Positions 35,101 to 49,100 of a stretch of 64,000 nucleotides of DNA are shown one piece after another. The position numbers and the translations under genes are program-made. Below the pieces are notes generated by a model, which saw only the letters and a program-made list of their open reading frames with translations, searched no databases and had not been told where the DNA came from. Source of the DNA: Protonemura montana (taxonomy: Eukaryota; Arthropoda; Insecta; Plecoptera; Nemouridae); contig OX387604.1 in NCBI GenBank assembly GCA_947568835.1, forward strand, positions 1,820,001 through 1,884,000. The letters run 5' to 3'. Each line of letters opens with the position of its first letter. The first letter of the stretch is position 1.

Positions 35101-36285
35101 TCTAGGATCTCAATTTCACTTTCCTCAGTAGTGCATGTTACTTATAAAACTTAAGTAAACTCTTCCTGTGGCTAAAAAATCACCAGCATTGACACAATTT
35201 TCATCCTCCTACCAACAACCAGCAGACAAGAACTAACCGAGGCGGCACTTGCTACACCTTACACCCACCGATAATCAACAGCTCCTATCGATATTTATTA
35301 GAACCTAATAAAAATAGAAGTCGAACATTTGAGGGCAAGGTGTGTCGGATTAGGCTGGCCGGTACCAAAAAATGGACTGCTGCCGCCCAGAAACGCTACG
35401 CCAAAGCCGCAGCAAAAGGTGAGATCCCCTTGTGGTCGTATGATGAGTTTTATAACTCTTATTTGTTGCCGGAAACAATCGCCGCGTCTTGCAAAAGGAG
35501 TGAGGACATTTGGAGCGCTCATAGCCGCAGGCTGATCCTGAAGAAAGAGCCACAACATTTGGGATTGCCAAATGACACAAAAGAAAACAGTGTTCTTGAG
35601 GCCTGGAATATACGAAAACAGCATGCAATCCGAAAGAAACTTTTTGCCAAGCAACAGCTTCAAGCTGCTTATGAGGCTGCGCTTGCTGCGGCCGAAAGAG
35701 CGAAAGTACCACAAGAATATTATGCAATGGCTGATGCACCGGAGAGTGTGACGCCAAAAGCAGCCTTGCAAATTGAGTCATCACCTCGCGAGCAGAGAGT
35801 GATGCTGGCAGCCTCCAGGTCCGAAATAAATGCTGAAATCAACACCGAAACAGATATACTACCTATCTTTATCCACACTCCTAAAACAGGGAAAATCAAA
35901 CTTGAGGAAAAGGATTCGGAAGCAGCCGAAAATAAAATGAACGACACACCTAGGTAATTGAAATATATCTTAACTTACAGACTAACTAACTTAAGCAAAA
36001 TTGAATTTTTACTAAAATACTTTGATTTCACACAGCGTCGAGGTTGGAAGGTCAATGAAGATATTGAAGGGCCCTAACGAGAAAATATTGCAGTGCCATG
36101 AGCATGAAGAAACTGAAATCAATGAGGCGCCCACAAAAATAGCCCGTTACCAACTCTTCTATAAAGCTGGAGGTTCAATTGACCTGAATGTAAAGAGGAT
36201 GATCCAACAAGGGGTACAGATCAAAGACCACAAGAAGAACGACTACAGCAGTGTTACTGTTGTTGACGCAAAAAAAATTGATTAA
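32133..36285 (+). CDS. SINHCAF/FAM60A-like cysteine-domain protein with two in-frame TAA codons (6 exons)
   Basis: Exons fitted by phase: 32133-32215 (GC donor), 32770-33125, 33434-34024, 34935-35026, 35226-35953, 36036-36285. Residues 18-66 have the FAM60A pattern GCCIC, RYE-x-DF-x2-CF, then CCWCV-x4-RW, a probable zinc-binding domain. FAM60A proteins belong to the SIN3-histone deacetylase repressor complex in the nucleus. TAA codons at 32918 and 33089 interrupt exon 2, yet the same frame stays protein-like (Pro/Ser/Thr-rich) and reaches a donor of the right phase, so the full frame would be 700 codons. As written, translation stops after 77 residues; starting at the first ATG of exon 3 (33514) would give 526 residues. 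The tail is basic, with an Ala-rich helix (QAAYEAALAAAERAK), and I do not recognise it. The C-terminal FAM60A motif is absent. Options: decaying gene, two genes, readthrough or sequence error. Confidence 0.6.
32214..32217 (+). other. Candidate GC-AG donor of FAM60A-like intron 1
   Basis: AG|GCAAGT at 32214-32221 gives phase 2, which fits the acceptor at 32768-32769 and completes an arginine codon in the middle of the cysteine domain. The nearby GT gives the wrong phase. Confidence 0.6.
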
Positions 36286-37109
36286 CCACCTCGCGAGATA
36301 AAGCCCCATTTCACATATCTGTTTCCTCCACCCTCCACCCTAATAGATCACTCACCAGGCATCAAAGGAATAGTAACTTAATAAGTGGATGCCATTCCAT
36401 CCATGCAACACCCTTAATTAGAAATTTAATCTTTCTGGGTCTTTTCCCTCATTTTAAAAAAGAAATATTCTGTGAAATGTCAACATTGTACAAAATAACA
36501 ATAAAACCCCATTTGCATGTTACCAGCCTGTTACTTCTAATATGGCAAGGTTGATTGTTTGATAAGTGGGGGTTAACATTCCAACACAGAGGAAGGATAG
36601 AGGACTACGCTCAAATTATTTGAATGTTATCTGATCAGAGGTTTGTCTAGGTGCTAGAGGACGAAAAAGCACTATGGGTTATTTCTTACGGGAGTTTGTT
36701 TTCTAAGCACCCAAGCCGAAAAACGCAGACTTTGGCAATTTCTACACGACGGTCGTGGACACGTGAGTATTTTTTTTTAAGTCATAATGCCATCATTAAA
36801 TCTTCCAAATCGATTATTAAATTTAAAACTCAAGGGTAAAGACCCCTTCAATGGATATTATATTGGATATGCACATTTTATATTAAATATGTACTCTAAG
36901 GAAACAAAAAATGAAAACTTGGAAAATATTGTGATACATTTGACATCCACCAGATTGCGCGGGGCCATCTTAACTCGGCTGCGTGCTCGGTGAAACTTTA
37001 CAAATAAGAGTGAATGGGGGCTTGCCAATCGGTAATAGGCGTAATAGGCATTGGCCGGGACAGGCGTTGTATCAGTCGGGCTCTAATGTTTGAATATTTG
37101 AGATCGATA
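36286..37109. other. 3' UTR of the FAM60A-like gene and intergenic DNA
   Basis: AATAAA at 36500-36505 (+) is the likely polyadenylation signal. Beyond it I see no gene. Confidence 0.5.
36500..36505 (+). promoter_or_regulatory. Candidate polyadenylation signal of the FAM60A-like gene
   Basis: AATAAA 215 bases after the stop codon at 36285. Confidence 0.6.
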
Positions 37110-37570
37110 GTGACTAATGGTGAAATTTTATTTTTATTTTTTATTTATTTATTCTTTTAATTTTACACAATTTTACAGATATTTTAAACAGATAGAATAT
37201 AAACAAAATTGAAGAAGTGAAAAATCCCACATAAGATAGTCTTGTGTGTGGGCTTGTCAAAAAAAATATATACATTTGTGCTACGAGCTAAACTATACTA
37301 TATTACTATGCAGGTTACTATACTATATACTAATATTAATATTAAACAACATTAATTTATAGTTTATTAGAATAGAAAGGATGGAAAGGGTTGATCTTTT
37401 TTGATTATAAATTCAGTAATTTTGACTTTGTACTTGTTTAAGTCTTTATTATTTCTGACTAGGAGTGGAAGGCTATTAATATTATATATATTGGAGTTGC
37501 CGAGGGTCTCTACATTGCTATTTGTGGCGGCCGGGTTTAGATGTTGCTTAGGAGGATGAATAATAATCAT
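37110..37570 (-). mobile_element. LINE 3' fragment (reverse strand)
   Basis: A minus-strand frame 37570-37367 resembles a reverse-transcriptase C-terminus (IYNINSLPLLVRNNKDLNKY, then KITEFIIKK). An A/T-rich tail rich in AAATAAA on the minus strand follows at about 37115-37150. Confidence 0.55.
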
Positions 37571-39484
37571 CCATGATATTTTAATAATTAAAAAAATATA
37601 ATCCCAGATTGCATATCGGAAACGCTACTAAACTAAACTAACTGAACTAAACAGAAGGTGCGCTCGATGTCATGTACCTATCTAGTAGGTTGGGTTTTCA
37701 AATATGAAATTCAAATGAAATTCAAATAAACCAACTAAACTGCTAACGATATAATTCTCGACCGAAGTAACCAATATTTCTCCTAATTATCAAAGTGCTT
37801 CTCTTTTTCATAGTTTAGTAATATATTATTACAAAATAACTTCCAAAATGTCCATCTACTGAAGGCCTAGGGTAAAGATTTTGCTATTAGCTGAATGATT
37901 TCTTATCACATTTTTTTTACTCATTAATTGAAATGTATGATTTTCAATGTGAAAATGATGTTCCAATATTACCTCAAATGTAATCAATCTGGAATAAAAT
38001 TATATTATTATTAATTGCAATCACAACAATAATAATTGGATAATTGGATAGAAGGTAAAAATTCATAATCAAGAGTCTTTTATCATTCTTTAATGTTGTG
38101 AAAGTACAGTTCTTCAAACACACACAGCACATAAACAATGGTTACTAATTGAGCTTCTGATCGGTCATCACCATTTTTGCTGAGGGTTGCATTTTACAAG
38201 ATATGCAACAAAAATTATTTTTGTGGCAACTTCCCGCTTAAGCGTACACTACCCTACCGACTGCACACAGGATTTATTCCTGTATGCTCTCTCACAGTTA
38301 AATGGAAAGTTGCTTGTTCTTTATTTACCTTCTAACAATCGATGCACTCAGCCTTTTGGCACAACAATAGTAGGAATGTTTTTTATTTAACCAAACATAT
38401 TTAAATACTTTCAACAATTGCACTATCATTTCTTCGCAGTTATTAGATAACGTTGCAAGGCACAATTTCAACAAAGCGGTCATAACTAAAAATCAATATA
38501 ATTTTGATAGACAACACATTAAAATAGTGAAGGCCGATTTTACCAACGCAGTTTGAATCACTCCGAAACAACAATTAGGTGTAATTTTGATCAGAGCAGT
38601 AAATTGCTTTGAAAACAGATATTCTGTTGCAATTAAAATATAAAGCCAACGCACAAAGAACAAGGAAAAAGTAACTTTGAGAACCGTGTAAACCTAAAAA
38701 AAAAAAAATTGTGACAGAAATACTTACAGAATATGAACATTACTACTCACATTTTGATATTTTGAAAACGTAGACTGGGAGAATTTTCAAAAAGGTTCAA
38801 AATGCAAATATTTAAAGGCTTTGTGTGATGACACTATAACTTAAATCAAAGAAAAAAAAAGCAACCATGACCACAGTTTTTTCGAATATATTTTGACCCC
38901 GAAATGTCTGACCATATAGGGTCTGCAATCACAAGTTTTGGTAGAAGCTGGGCTGCATAATGTCGTCATTAATATCCCCATGACGCCAAGCAGCAACAGG
39001 TACATGAGAAATGTGAAAAAAAAATACTTGAGGTGTAAAACCTTGAAGTCCAATAGAATAGCCACCTGATGACCGAAGACTTTGATTCGACTCGATTATC
39101 CAATTATATTAAACTGTTATTGGACTATAATGGATTATACTATTGGATTATTATCCAATTGTACTAATATATTTGCATAGTTTACAAAAACGGCGTTGGT
39201 GAAATCGGCCACAAAACAGATGTGTATACCCAGCAGAAATTTTCTTCCGCCTGTCGGACATAATCCTTTCTGAACTTTGACTTCATGTGAGTAAAAATTA
39301 TGAGCATCATAAAAATCAAACTTTTTTTAATCAGCTGGGAAATACTTTCGTATGATAAAATACAAATAAATCACAGTCAATGGGAAGATTTCAATTAAAT
39401 TTGAAAAACAAAAAAAATCTAGGCTAATTTGTGATAATATGCCATTGCTGGCAATACTCAGGTATTCCTAAAAAATAATGAAAA
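37571..39484. other. Intergenic AT-rich DNA, no gene seen
   Basis: No coding frame with domain-like content on either strand. Confidence 0.5.
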
Positions 39485-39799
39485 ATGGGCAAACAAATTC
39501 TAACCTTAGTTAAATTTTTTTTTTCAGATCTTAAGTTAATATTAGACAAAGTATACATGAATCCAACAAACATAATGGGCAATACTTCATTCAAACAATG
39601 CCCAGTTCTGGCAAATCAATCTATTACAGCCAGTTTCTTGGGCTCGCTGCATTTTGGGCAAATGTACGTTGATGCTGTTCTAGTTGATCTCTCAAAGGCA
39701 TTTCATCTGATTCCAAGCATCAAACTTGTAGATGAATGTTCATACAAGGGTATGGACGTAGGAGCAGTCAACTGCATCAACAAATTCCTGTTGAAATAA
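39485..39799 (+). mobile_element. LINE reverse-transcriptase fragment
   Basis: The frame contains DAVLVDLSKAFHLIP, a decayed form of the reverse-transcriptase palm motif A (L-D-L-S-K-A-F-D). Neighbouring motifs are lost. It lies about 170 bp beyond the 3' end of the ankyrin gene, on the opposite strand. Confidence 0.55.
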
Positions 39800-39970
39800 A
39801 TACATACTATGAACTATGACTTATTAGGAAAACACAAATAGCTTATTTGGTAGGATTCAGAGTCCAATTTGGAAATGGATTTTTCCACACTAACACTGAA
39901 GTGAGGGAACATTTAGCCACGAGTCGTAAGAGTAGACATGAGACGGAACTCACTTGACACTTGGCATTGC

Positions 39971-40104
39971 CTAATAGAAGTCTGAATCAGAGCTGTGCTG
40001 TGAACTAGCGGCATGGTCAGCGCTGGGGTCTCCTGCACTGCCAACTTCAATGTTCGTTAGATCCAAAGAAGATAGCTGGTCGCATCTTCCAGTAGGCTTG
40101 CCGT
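39971..40104 (-). CDS. Terminal exon of the PP6 ankyrin subunit
   Basis: It begins after acceptor TTCTCTTATAG and encodes 44 codons without an ATG, ending QHSSDSDFY and TAG. The acidic Ser/Asp tail ending in tyrosine parallels the vertebrate C-terminus (DSDSETY), which supports both the assignment and completeness. Confidence 0.85.
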
Positions 40105-43100
40105 CTATAAGAGAAAAATACAAAGACAAATTCAGTTGGAGTTGGGATTGATTGAGAAGAATTCAACCAAATTAGATATAGATTCAATGTTTAGTGAACT
40201 TTATATTCAAGATATGAGATTAATAAATAAGAAAGGAATCTGGCATCTTGTGCTAGACTTAATAGGTAGATTGGTTCATGGATCTGATAGTGCAGTCAGA
40301 TATATGGCAAGCACTATGGTAGGATCAAAGATAATTATTATTTACCAAAACCTGAACACTTGACACGTCTAAATATTTTTACAGTATGCTAAAAAAGCAT
40401 AGCCACCCAAAGCACCCTGAATAAAGTTATTTATTAAATATATCTATGGGAAAAATATGCACAAATCAGGTCAATCAGGATCTATTTCAGGGACTGCTTG
40501 CTGGGTGAGACATCTGAGACCAGCTTCAAACAGTTTTTCAATGTTTTAACCAGGAATCTGCTAAAGCAATCCCGATCTCATCTCCAATGGACAAATATCT
40601 AATTGCTTGATTTTCGGTGCAGTAGAAACGTACAGAACGGTAGAAATCATTGGAATAATTCTGTGGTTCAAGGAAATTGTCGCACTATGCGTGGCAGAGT
40701 TGAGCACATGCCCGCTGCTATCCATCACAGCGCACTCTGACCAAGTATCCGTTTCATATAAAGATGCGTAAAAATTGAAAATGTAAGTCAAATTTTGGGA
40801 ATTTTGGTTGCAGTCTTTTGACAAAATTTTCACTTCCTCAACGGGTAAAATTGCCACAATATATAGAAATGTGCTTACACCCTGGCCTATCTCGTACTGA
40901 ATTACGCAAGTAAGCATAGATTGTGTAGTGATGGCATTATATTTGGAAATTGCTGTGGGTAAGAAGCAGTCCCTTAGAAAAACACCTGTTCACCTTTTAC
41001 CTAAACAGTTAAAAAAAAAAAATAATAATAACACGCCTTTGGCACTTACTTGGTGGAGGGTTGGAAGGATGCGTGGAGGCAAGATGAGAAAGGATCGAGT
41101 GCAGACACTCCGCAACGTCCCTGTTTGGTGCGCACGCTAGGGCAGGCGTAAGTCCCCGTGAATCCACAGCCAGGGCAGATGCTCCCTTTCGGAGAAGGAG
41201 TTCCGTGACCGGCACCAGCCCATTGCGAGCAGCAAAGTGAAGAGGCCTGCAAACGCATAAAGATGCTGCTGCTTTAACTTCCAGTTGTGTGGCTGATTTC
41301 CTTTTTTTTTGGAATGAGTTGAAATTTCATTTATCTATTACAGTTCCTACATTTTGGTTGTCCAATAGGCACTGTAAGGTTTTAAGCTGCAAAAAAAGTG
41401 CAAGTAACAGTTGGCAAGTGCCAACAGGAGCAAATTGGTCTATCTATCAATGAGTAACTGGCAAAAGAACTTGGCAAGTTTGGTCGTTTTGTGTAGGTTT
41501 TGTAGCGATTGGCCCTGTTTTCTGCAGAGTGTTCTGTAGGGTTACTCACGTTTGCTTATTTTTGTTGAGCAGGTTAATTGTTTCAATATCGGCCGTCTTT
41601 TCAAGCAGCAGAAGTGCCGCCTCCCCGTGTTTGCGGTAGCACGCATTATGCAGCGCCGAATTTCCATACGAGTCAGATGCCTTCTTATTGGCGCCCCACG
41701 TAAGCAACAATTCTGCAAGAGGAACTGTGCTCTCAACCAAACTAAAAATACAAATAGTGACTTGACTGCTGTCTTTCTTGCCCTTCATGTGGAAGATTTA
41801 TCTTAGTAAGAATAAGACAAACCATAACGATAAAACCCTAAATCGTGAAACAAAAACTGAATTTTTTGTTTTAATGTAGTTAAGGAATGAACTGTTTTTT
41901 AATAAGGAATACGACTAGACTGTATCTGACCAGGTTTGGTCCAACAGTTTTGATAACGGCAATCCCAGTTGTGGATTCCCGTGATTTCACTCAACAATTC
42001 CAAGTACATGCTAGAATACTTTTTCCACCATTAAAGATAACAGTTGCTTCTGTAGCCTCTCCATTGTTAATGATCAAAAAATGTAAGGTGTAATTTTGAA
42101 AGGTTAATGTTTAATTAGTAGAACCAGTGCCAGACAGAAAGCTTAAATTAGAGCTAAGATTAAAACATATAACTAGCAGTGTACCTAGAACTGGGACTTG
42201 GCCGTAATATGCAGCCGTGAGCAGCGGAGTTCTGCCGGCGTAATCCACATCTTCGATGCCGGCCCGATGTCGAAGCAGCATCAGCATGCAATCATAGCAA
42301 TTCTGCGATGCAGCCACATGCAACGGCGTGCGGTGGATCGAGTCGCGCAGGTCCACGATCTTGGTGCCGAAGCACTCGAAGAGCAGGGACAGAGTCGATG
42401 ACGAACCGTGGAACCTGATTAGGAAAGGGACAGAATTCTTGATTATCATTTGTGGTGGCCATAGCTAGAATCTTGAGAAAAAATTACCCACGGTATGATA
42501 AACACGCTAATCACAGAACAACATTTAAAATCATAATAGTTACTCAGCAGTTGCAGTTCTCTGCAAAGGGGATATAATAGTAGTGTCTCAGGCAGACTAT
42601 AATTTTATTGACAAAGGCGTTTTGTGGTGCTAGAACGTGGAGAGGAGTTGAAATAAATATAAAGTTTTATCACACTATCAGAGGTTAAGGTCAAATCTCA
42701 TCTTAACCAATTCATTACTCACAAGTGTATAAGACTCAATTGTACTTTATTGTTACCAAAGATTATCCTGCTCCTCTACAATTACTGTGTGCAAACTTTC
42801 GTGAAAACGCAGCCCTCGTACTGAGTATGGAAATAACACCAAGTTTGGCTATTGAAACTGATGTAAGTGCGCTGAAAATGTTTGCACTGTAAATTGTTTG
42901 AAAAACAAGTGCACTGTAAAAAACCTCGTTATCAATACCTAGTGAAAGAATAATGCTACTCCTGCAGCATATTTAGCTAGGAGACTGCTGTCGACAGAAT
43001 TCTGACCACTTTTCGAACCCATAATAGAAGTTGTACCTCGATCCAGCATAACGTAGATATTATACAATGGCACATGCCAATGTGCAGTACATTACAATTG

Positions 43101-46100
43101 CAGGTTACTTGCCAACAAGGGGATATGAACTCTGAGCAAAATGAACAACTGTGGGGGACCAAAATTATGCACAAACTGCCAGTGCTTATTGATATTGTCC
43201 AACAAAATCAGAACATGATAGAAAACTGCTTTGGCTGGTTCTTCAAATCAGTCACATTAGACCAGGTAATTATATTTTCTTGTGCTTCAAAAGCATATTT
43301 GGAGCAGAGTGGTCTAGTGTAGAGTCGTTTGAAGAGCAGACACTAAGCAGTTTGGTATTAGTAATTTAAGTGAAAATGATCACCGTGGTCAAATCATATA
43401 AATTATAAAATCCCTCCCCCTTCGTGCAGCCCCTCAGAACTCTACAGCTGGGAACTTGCCTACTAGTAGATAAATATATCAAGTTTCTCCTCAAACCTGA
43501 ACAAACACCTAACAAAAACATCAACCTTCACCACCTGTTTTATTGCACAATGACCATCAACCCCTAACCCACTAAAAAGCCAATAATGCATCCCCTCTAC
43601 ACCCTGCACTAACTCACCTGTGCAATTACCAGTACCTTAGAGATTATTTTCTCTAAGCCAGTACCACTTCTACAGTAACAAAGACAAGGGCCAATATGTT
43701 AACACTCAAGTACACTACGCAAGGCTATTCTGCAAGTTTCCGGTTAATTAAAATCTCCCTATTTCTTTCTCCTTCTCACACCAGTTATTTAAAAAATATA
43801 GGTTTCTGGTACTACGAAAAAATTAAGTAGAAGTTTAAACAATTGTAAAGATAAACATGACATGCAGCCTTGGATGATTTGAATCATTGAATTGCTGCAA
43901 AATGATTTGTATCAAATTGCTCTGCTCACAATTTATATTTGTAATTGTTTTAAGGCCTTTCAACTCTTTGCAGTGAAACATAGTGCAGAAAATGTATAAC
44001 CTAGTTTATATATAACCTATAAATTGCCGGCAGTCAATTCAAAGAGCCCGGTCTTGCACCAGCCATGCAAAGAGGATAGCAAGAAAATTCAACGTCAAAC
44101 CAACAGACTTACACGGCACAGTGAACTGGTGAAAACATATTTCCATCACCAACCCTCGCCAAGTTGTTTTGTAAAATATATTCAACACATGATGCATGAC
44201 CTGAAACAAACATTTTGCACATGAGATATTGGCAAATATTACAACCGGAAAAGCAAGAAGAGTTACTCAAAGGCAGCCAAATATCAAGATGTCCTAGTAT
44301 AATAGCTTAAGAAGATGCAGACTACTTGAAAAGAGTTGTTGACATATGATAGCAAATGGCACATGTAAAAGTGGCCTGAAATGCAGGTATTTGGCAGCAC
44401 CTGTGTATGGTGTTGTAAAAGCTTGGTGATCGGGCCTGTCTGGCATTCTGAAAGTTCTTTTGTCCCAGGTTGGCCTGGAGACTGGCTCTCCTGGTTGCTG
44501 CTTTTAACGATATTCCATGATAATTTCATGGACCGACGATATAGGGAAGACAGGGAGTTCTGAATTGCCACAAAACCTGGCTGTGCAAAGCAACTTTAGT
44601 GGACGATGTTCGAGAGACATGCTACATTCTCGTGATATATTATATATTATATATTATATATTAATATATATATTATATTCTTGTGATATATTAGGCGGAA
44701 AAGTTTTTTTTTTGTCGCAAATACTTTTAATTTATGCAGCACACATGAATGATAAATGTTCGCGCTTCATAAGAATTGATCCATAGGAACTCTGCTGGAA
44801 AGGTGGGAGGTGGCTTACGTATATTAATGCTGAATCGCAGCTGGCTTCATTGCAATACTTCTTTCTAACTATCTTTTCAGCACACAAGCTGCTTATACTA
44901 TGCATGTTGCACACCAGGCTAAGCTTTTGGTACTGTAAACACCTTCAAATGTCTAGAGACTTTTGTCTTCAAGATATTTTTTCAAATTGACTCCTAAACT
45001 AGAAAACTAAACAGCAATGTAAAACTGAATTCAACATCAGTTTCACCAACTAGAATCAGTTATTATTGGTGTATAAACACAAAAGTAATTATAACTATAC
45101 CATTATAGCACGCCCAGTGCAGCAGTGTACACCCTTGGCTATCCAACAGTTTGCTGAGATCAGTGTTTAGTCCATAAGTTCCAGACGGGGACATCAACAG
45201 TGCCTCAAGGATGGGCAGGTGACCCATACCTGCTGCCAAGTGCAGCGGAGACTTTAAGTCGCGGTCTTGAAAAGTTGGGTTGGCTCGCTGTGAGATCAGC
45301 ACCTCCACCATCTCCAACTGACCGTTTGCCACCTGCAAGAAGAATGAGTATTAAACTTCTTGAATGCTTGTGATCTCTTCATTTTAGAATTTGTAGAATA
45401 TACCAAGCACCAAGTTTACAGAGGTAGGTTGTATGTTTAATTGTGGTACTGGTTGTTTCTAGTTCAAGCCTGACGGTGGCAGCATTCACTGGTAAAACAT
45501 GGGGCTAACGTCACACCAAACGTAGCTTATGAGATATAATTTCTGTCACAAACTTGATGGTAATTATTTGTGTAATGAAAGATATAGCTAGCAGGACAAC
45601 ATATTCTACAGCGTGAAATTTGAACAGACGAGTATCGTTAGAATGATATTGTAATTAAAAAAAAAAAAATAGGTAATGTCTAGCTCTGGTTTTCAGAGCT
45701 GCGGTATGATGTTGAGATGTGTTTTGCGGTGTTGCTCTGTTTGGAGGAGGTTTGCGGCCCTCTTTAGGGCCTGTTAATGTCTAGACCTTAATATTCATAT
45801 TGATCTGTATTATAAAGTAAAATAACATACATTTTTTAAGATAATTTAAATTAAAAAAAAAAGACTGAAACGGCTGAAAACAGCAGATATGTTGACAACA
45901 CCTTTATGCTATTGCGGCATACTACTTCGCTTCTCTAGGAAAGTTCAGTAACTCTCCTCCACTTTCCTCTTCCCTTAGCGCTGTCAACAAAATATAGCTT
46001 TTCATGAAGACTCACCGCCCTACACAGCGCTGTATGGTAATCGGAGTCCACCATGTTGGGATCAGCTGAGTAGTTCAGAAGAGAAACAACACACTCGATG

Positions 46101-49100
46101 TGTCCAGAGCTGACTGCCAGCATAAGAGGGCTCCTGTAAGGAAACCAATCGTTCAAATAGCTAACAATGCTCTCCTGTTTTCTCAACAAGCTGGCAAAGA
46201 CAGGTCTAAAGAACTAGGTCTAGTGAATGATAAAAGAGCGATGATGAGACAGATGTCGAAAATGAATCTAGCTTAGGCCAGGAAGGAGGGAATATCTGGT
46301 ACCAGCACATAGCCCCACCCCATTGAGGAGCACCAAAGAGACTATCAGCTTAAAGAACACACGACACGTTTCTTGACTTTTAAGCTTCGTAAAGATGGAT
46401 TTAAGATGGATCCTGTGTATGTTTTGAATTAGTACAACAGGGTAAACCAGGCTGATGTTACTGGCTGGGTGTTTGGTCTAGCTCTGGATGCAGAACAAAA
46501 TGTGAACGGCAGGATTTATTTCAGGTGCTCAGTACCATCAGTAAAGTAGCTGAGTTTATGATGCTGGTCAGGTGAAGTGCATGATTTTTTTCTGTAAAAA
46601 GTCTACTGTAAAGTATCCTGTTATTGAACCTACATTGTAATGAATTATGTGTATTATGAAAAAGGAAATAATAATAAAAAATGGTTACTGTTACAATTCG
46701 GATTATCTTGTTGGGCAAGTACCTGCCGTAGATGTCGGTGCTGTTTATTACTTTCCCAATTGCCTCCGCGTTGTCTAACAGCAATACCAAAACATCGTTG
46801 TGCCCGTTGGTAGCGGCGGCATGCACTGGCGTGCGCTGAGTGGTGGTATCGTGTACACCCACTAGTGAACCACAGCGTAGGAGGAGCTGCACGCATTGCC
46901 GATGTCCTGAAAAACATTGAATTACTAGGTTTAGTCAGAGTCAGTGCGCTAATGTTGAGCATTTTGCACCTTGCGACAGTTGCTTATTACAATTAAAATA
47001 TGTAACTGTACATTGTAACAATGTATGTAAAATGTAAAACATTTTAAAACCCGGGTCATGGCATAGTTTTTAGATCCATGTCTTCCTTATCTAGCCTTAG
47101 CACCAGTTTTGACACAAACTATTTGAACTGGGTTTTGAATGCTAAGAGAAGAACAACTAAATTTCCTAACGTTTCGTAACTTGCACCTGTTACTTTGTCA
47201 AGGGAAAAAGCAGTCCTGACAATTTTCCAATAACAAGAAAAACACAAAAAATTATAACATGGCAGTTCAGGTAACTCTTGATAAATGATCAACAGTTCCA
47301 AGTACTGGTTCTGTTGTCAATCCATACTCGTTCTCACCATTGAATGAAGCAAGATCCAGTGATGTTTTGCCTGTAGCTTCTTGGACGTCTGCATTTGAAA
47401 AGTACGGCAGCATCATACGTAGGATCTCTCCGTGACCATGGTATGCCTAAAACATGTGCTGCCATTTAGCATTAAATACACCAATGTTCATCCACAAATG
47501 TCATTTGATTCCCTTCTTGTGCACTGAACGCTGAGCTGATTTCCTGAGATTGAGTTGTATTTCTACTAAACTTCTCAGTGCTAGTTTCCATAATTGCATT
47601 TCTTAGAACAGAAATCATAGAGGATGGAAATCAGGAAATCTTGAAGATGGATTCATGATATCATGAGTGTCGACAAGATTCAAGCCAAGTTTCACCTGTA
47701 CACTCAACGTTACCACAGTAATAACTTGATTGAGAACATTTTCCAACACATTAGGTGTTCATTTCTCACGATTTTACCGCTTTGCGGACCTAGTTTGAGA
47801 ACCGCTGCTATTAAGACAGCAGAGAGACTATAAAGTAGAAGAAAAGAGACCAAGCCATTTAGAGTAATACCGTTGAGCGTGTAATAATATATTTGTGGTA
47901 CCTAACATAAGATAACAGAATTGAGAACATCTGCCAGACAATCTCTGCATATAAACTTAGCAACTTCCATTGAACCTCTTTAAATTTAGCAAGCTACCTA
48001 AAATATAATTTGGTACATGTGTCTCTGGAAGTAATTAATGTATGCATCACAGAGAAATGTACCATAGTAATCTCTCAGCTCATATCTCAATGGGAAAAAA
48101 ATACTAGCAGCTGCAAATCTTTGAAAATTTTATGGAAGTATCACAGTGAACTAAACGTTATTTTCTCATTTGAGTTGACTTTCCCTCTTAAAAAAACAAA
48201 AACTTAATTGAATCTTCAGTACTCACTGCTAAGTGGAGGGGTGTGGTGGTAGGCATTGGATCTTCACAAAAGTCCACGTATGTGCCAGCCTTGCCCAACA
48301 GGCACTCGAGTCCGTAGCGATTGCCATTGGCAACTGCGTGATGAATTGTTGTGAACCCATGCTTGTCTTGAGCAAATGGGTCAGCTTTGTGGTCCAACAA
48401 ATACGGCACGCACCTGATCACAAACAATACAGACACAAATTCAATCCTTGTCTGTCCGTAAAAAAAGTCGACCGTCTGGCGTACTTAACACTATCTCCAA
48501 ACAACACGAAAAAGACAAACTAACTGAAAATATATTAATTTTCTTTATAATAAGTACCTAAGTCCACTCAGGGAATTGAATCCTGAGCTTCCTGCTTTAG
48601 ACTCCTATCACCCAAGCATGAAAATGAAAGAAATTATAAGGCTTTTGAGAGGAGCGGTGAATCGACAAACCCGTGGTAGCAGATAAAATGCACGTACCTG
48701 GCCTCCTTGTCATGTGCAGCCGCGTAATGTAGAGGTGTACAGCCGTCTGCGTCAGGGCAGTTTGCCAGCCCGCCGACGCCCACCAAGGTGTAGACACAAG
48801 GGAAGTGTCCCGCGGCTGCCGCAAAGTGCAAGGCGGACCGCGATCGATGGTCAGTCAATAAGAATTGAGCTCCAGAGCTCACTAGCAGGTCCATACACTC
48901 TACGGAACTAAAAGCGGAAACACTCGTTAGTTCATATGAAACTCAATAATAAAAGGAATACTTTGTTCATTGTCAGATTGATCAAAGCATGGCATACAGT
49001 CCAGATAAATAAAATATGGACAGTTAAAGCAGTTTATCTGAATCATACACTGAGCATTTGCAATACAATTTTGCAATCTTATAAAAACAGTCCTACAGAA

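Noticed and set aside
35298-35784. Minus-strand frames of 144-157 codons opposite the FAM60A-like gene
   Set aside because: Shadows of exon 5, which has matched splice sites and phase on the plus strand.
43074-43322. 83-codon plus-strand frame in an ankyrin intron
   Set aside because: No motif, no start context or splice support, and ordinary AT-rich intron composition.
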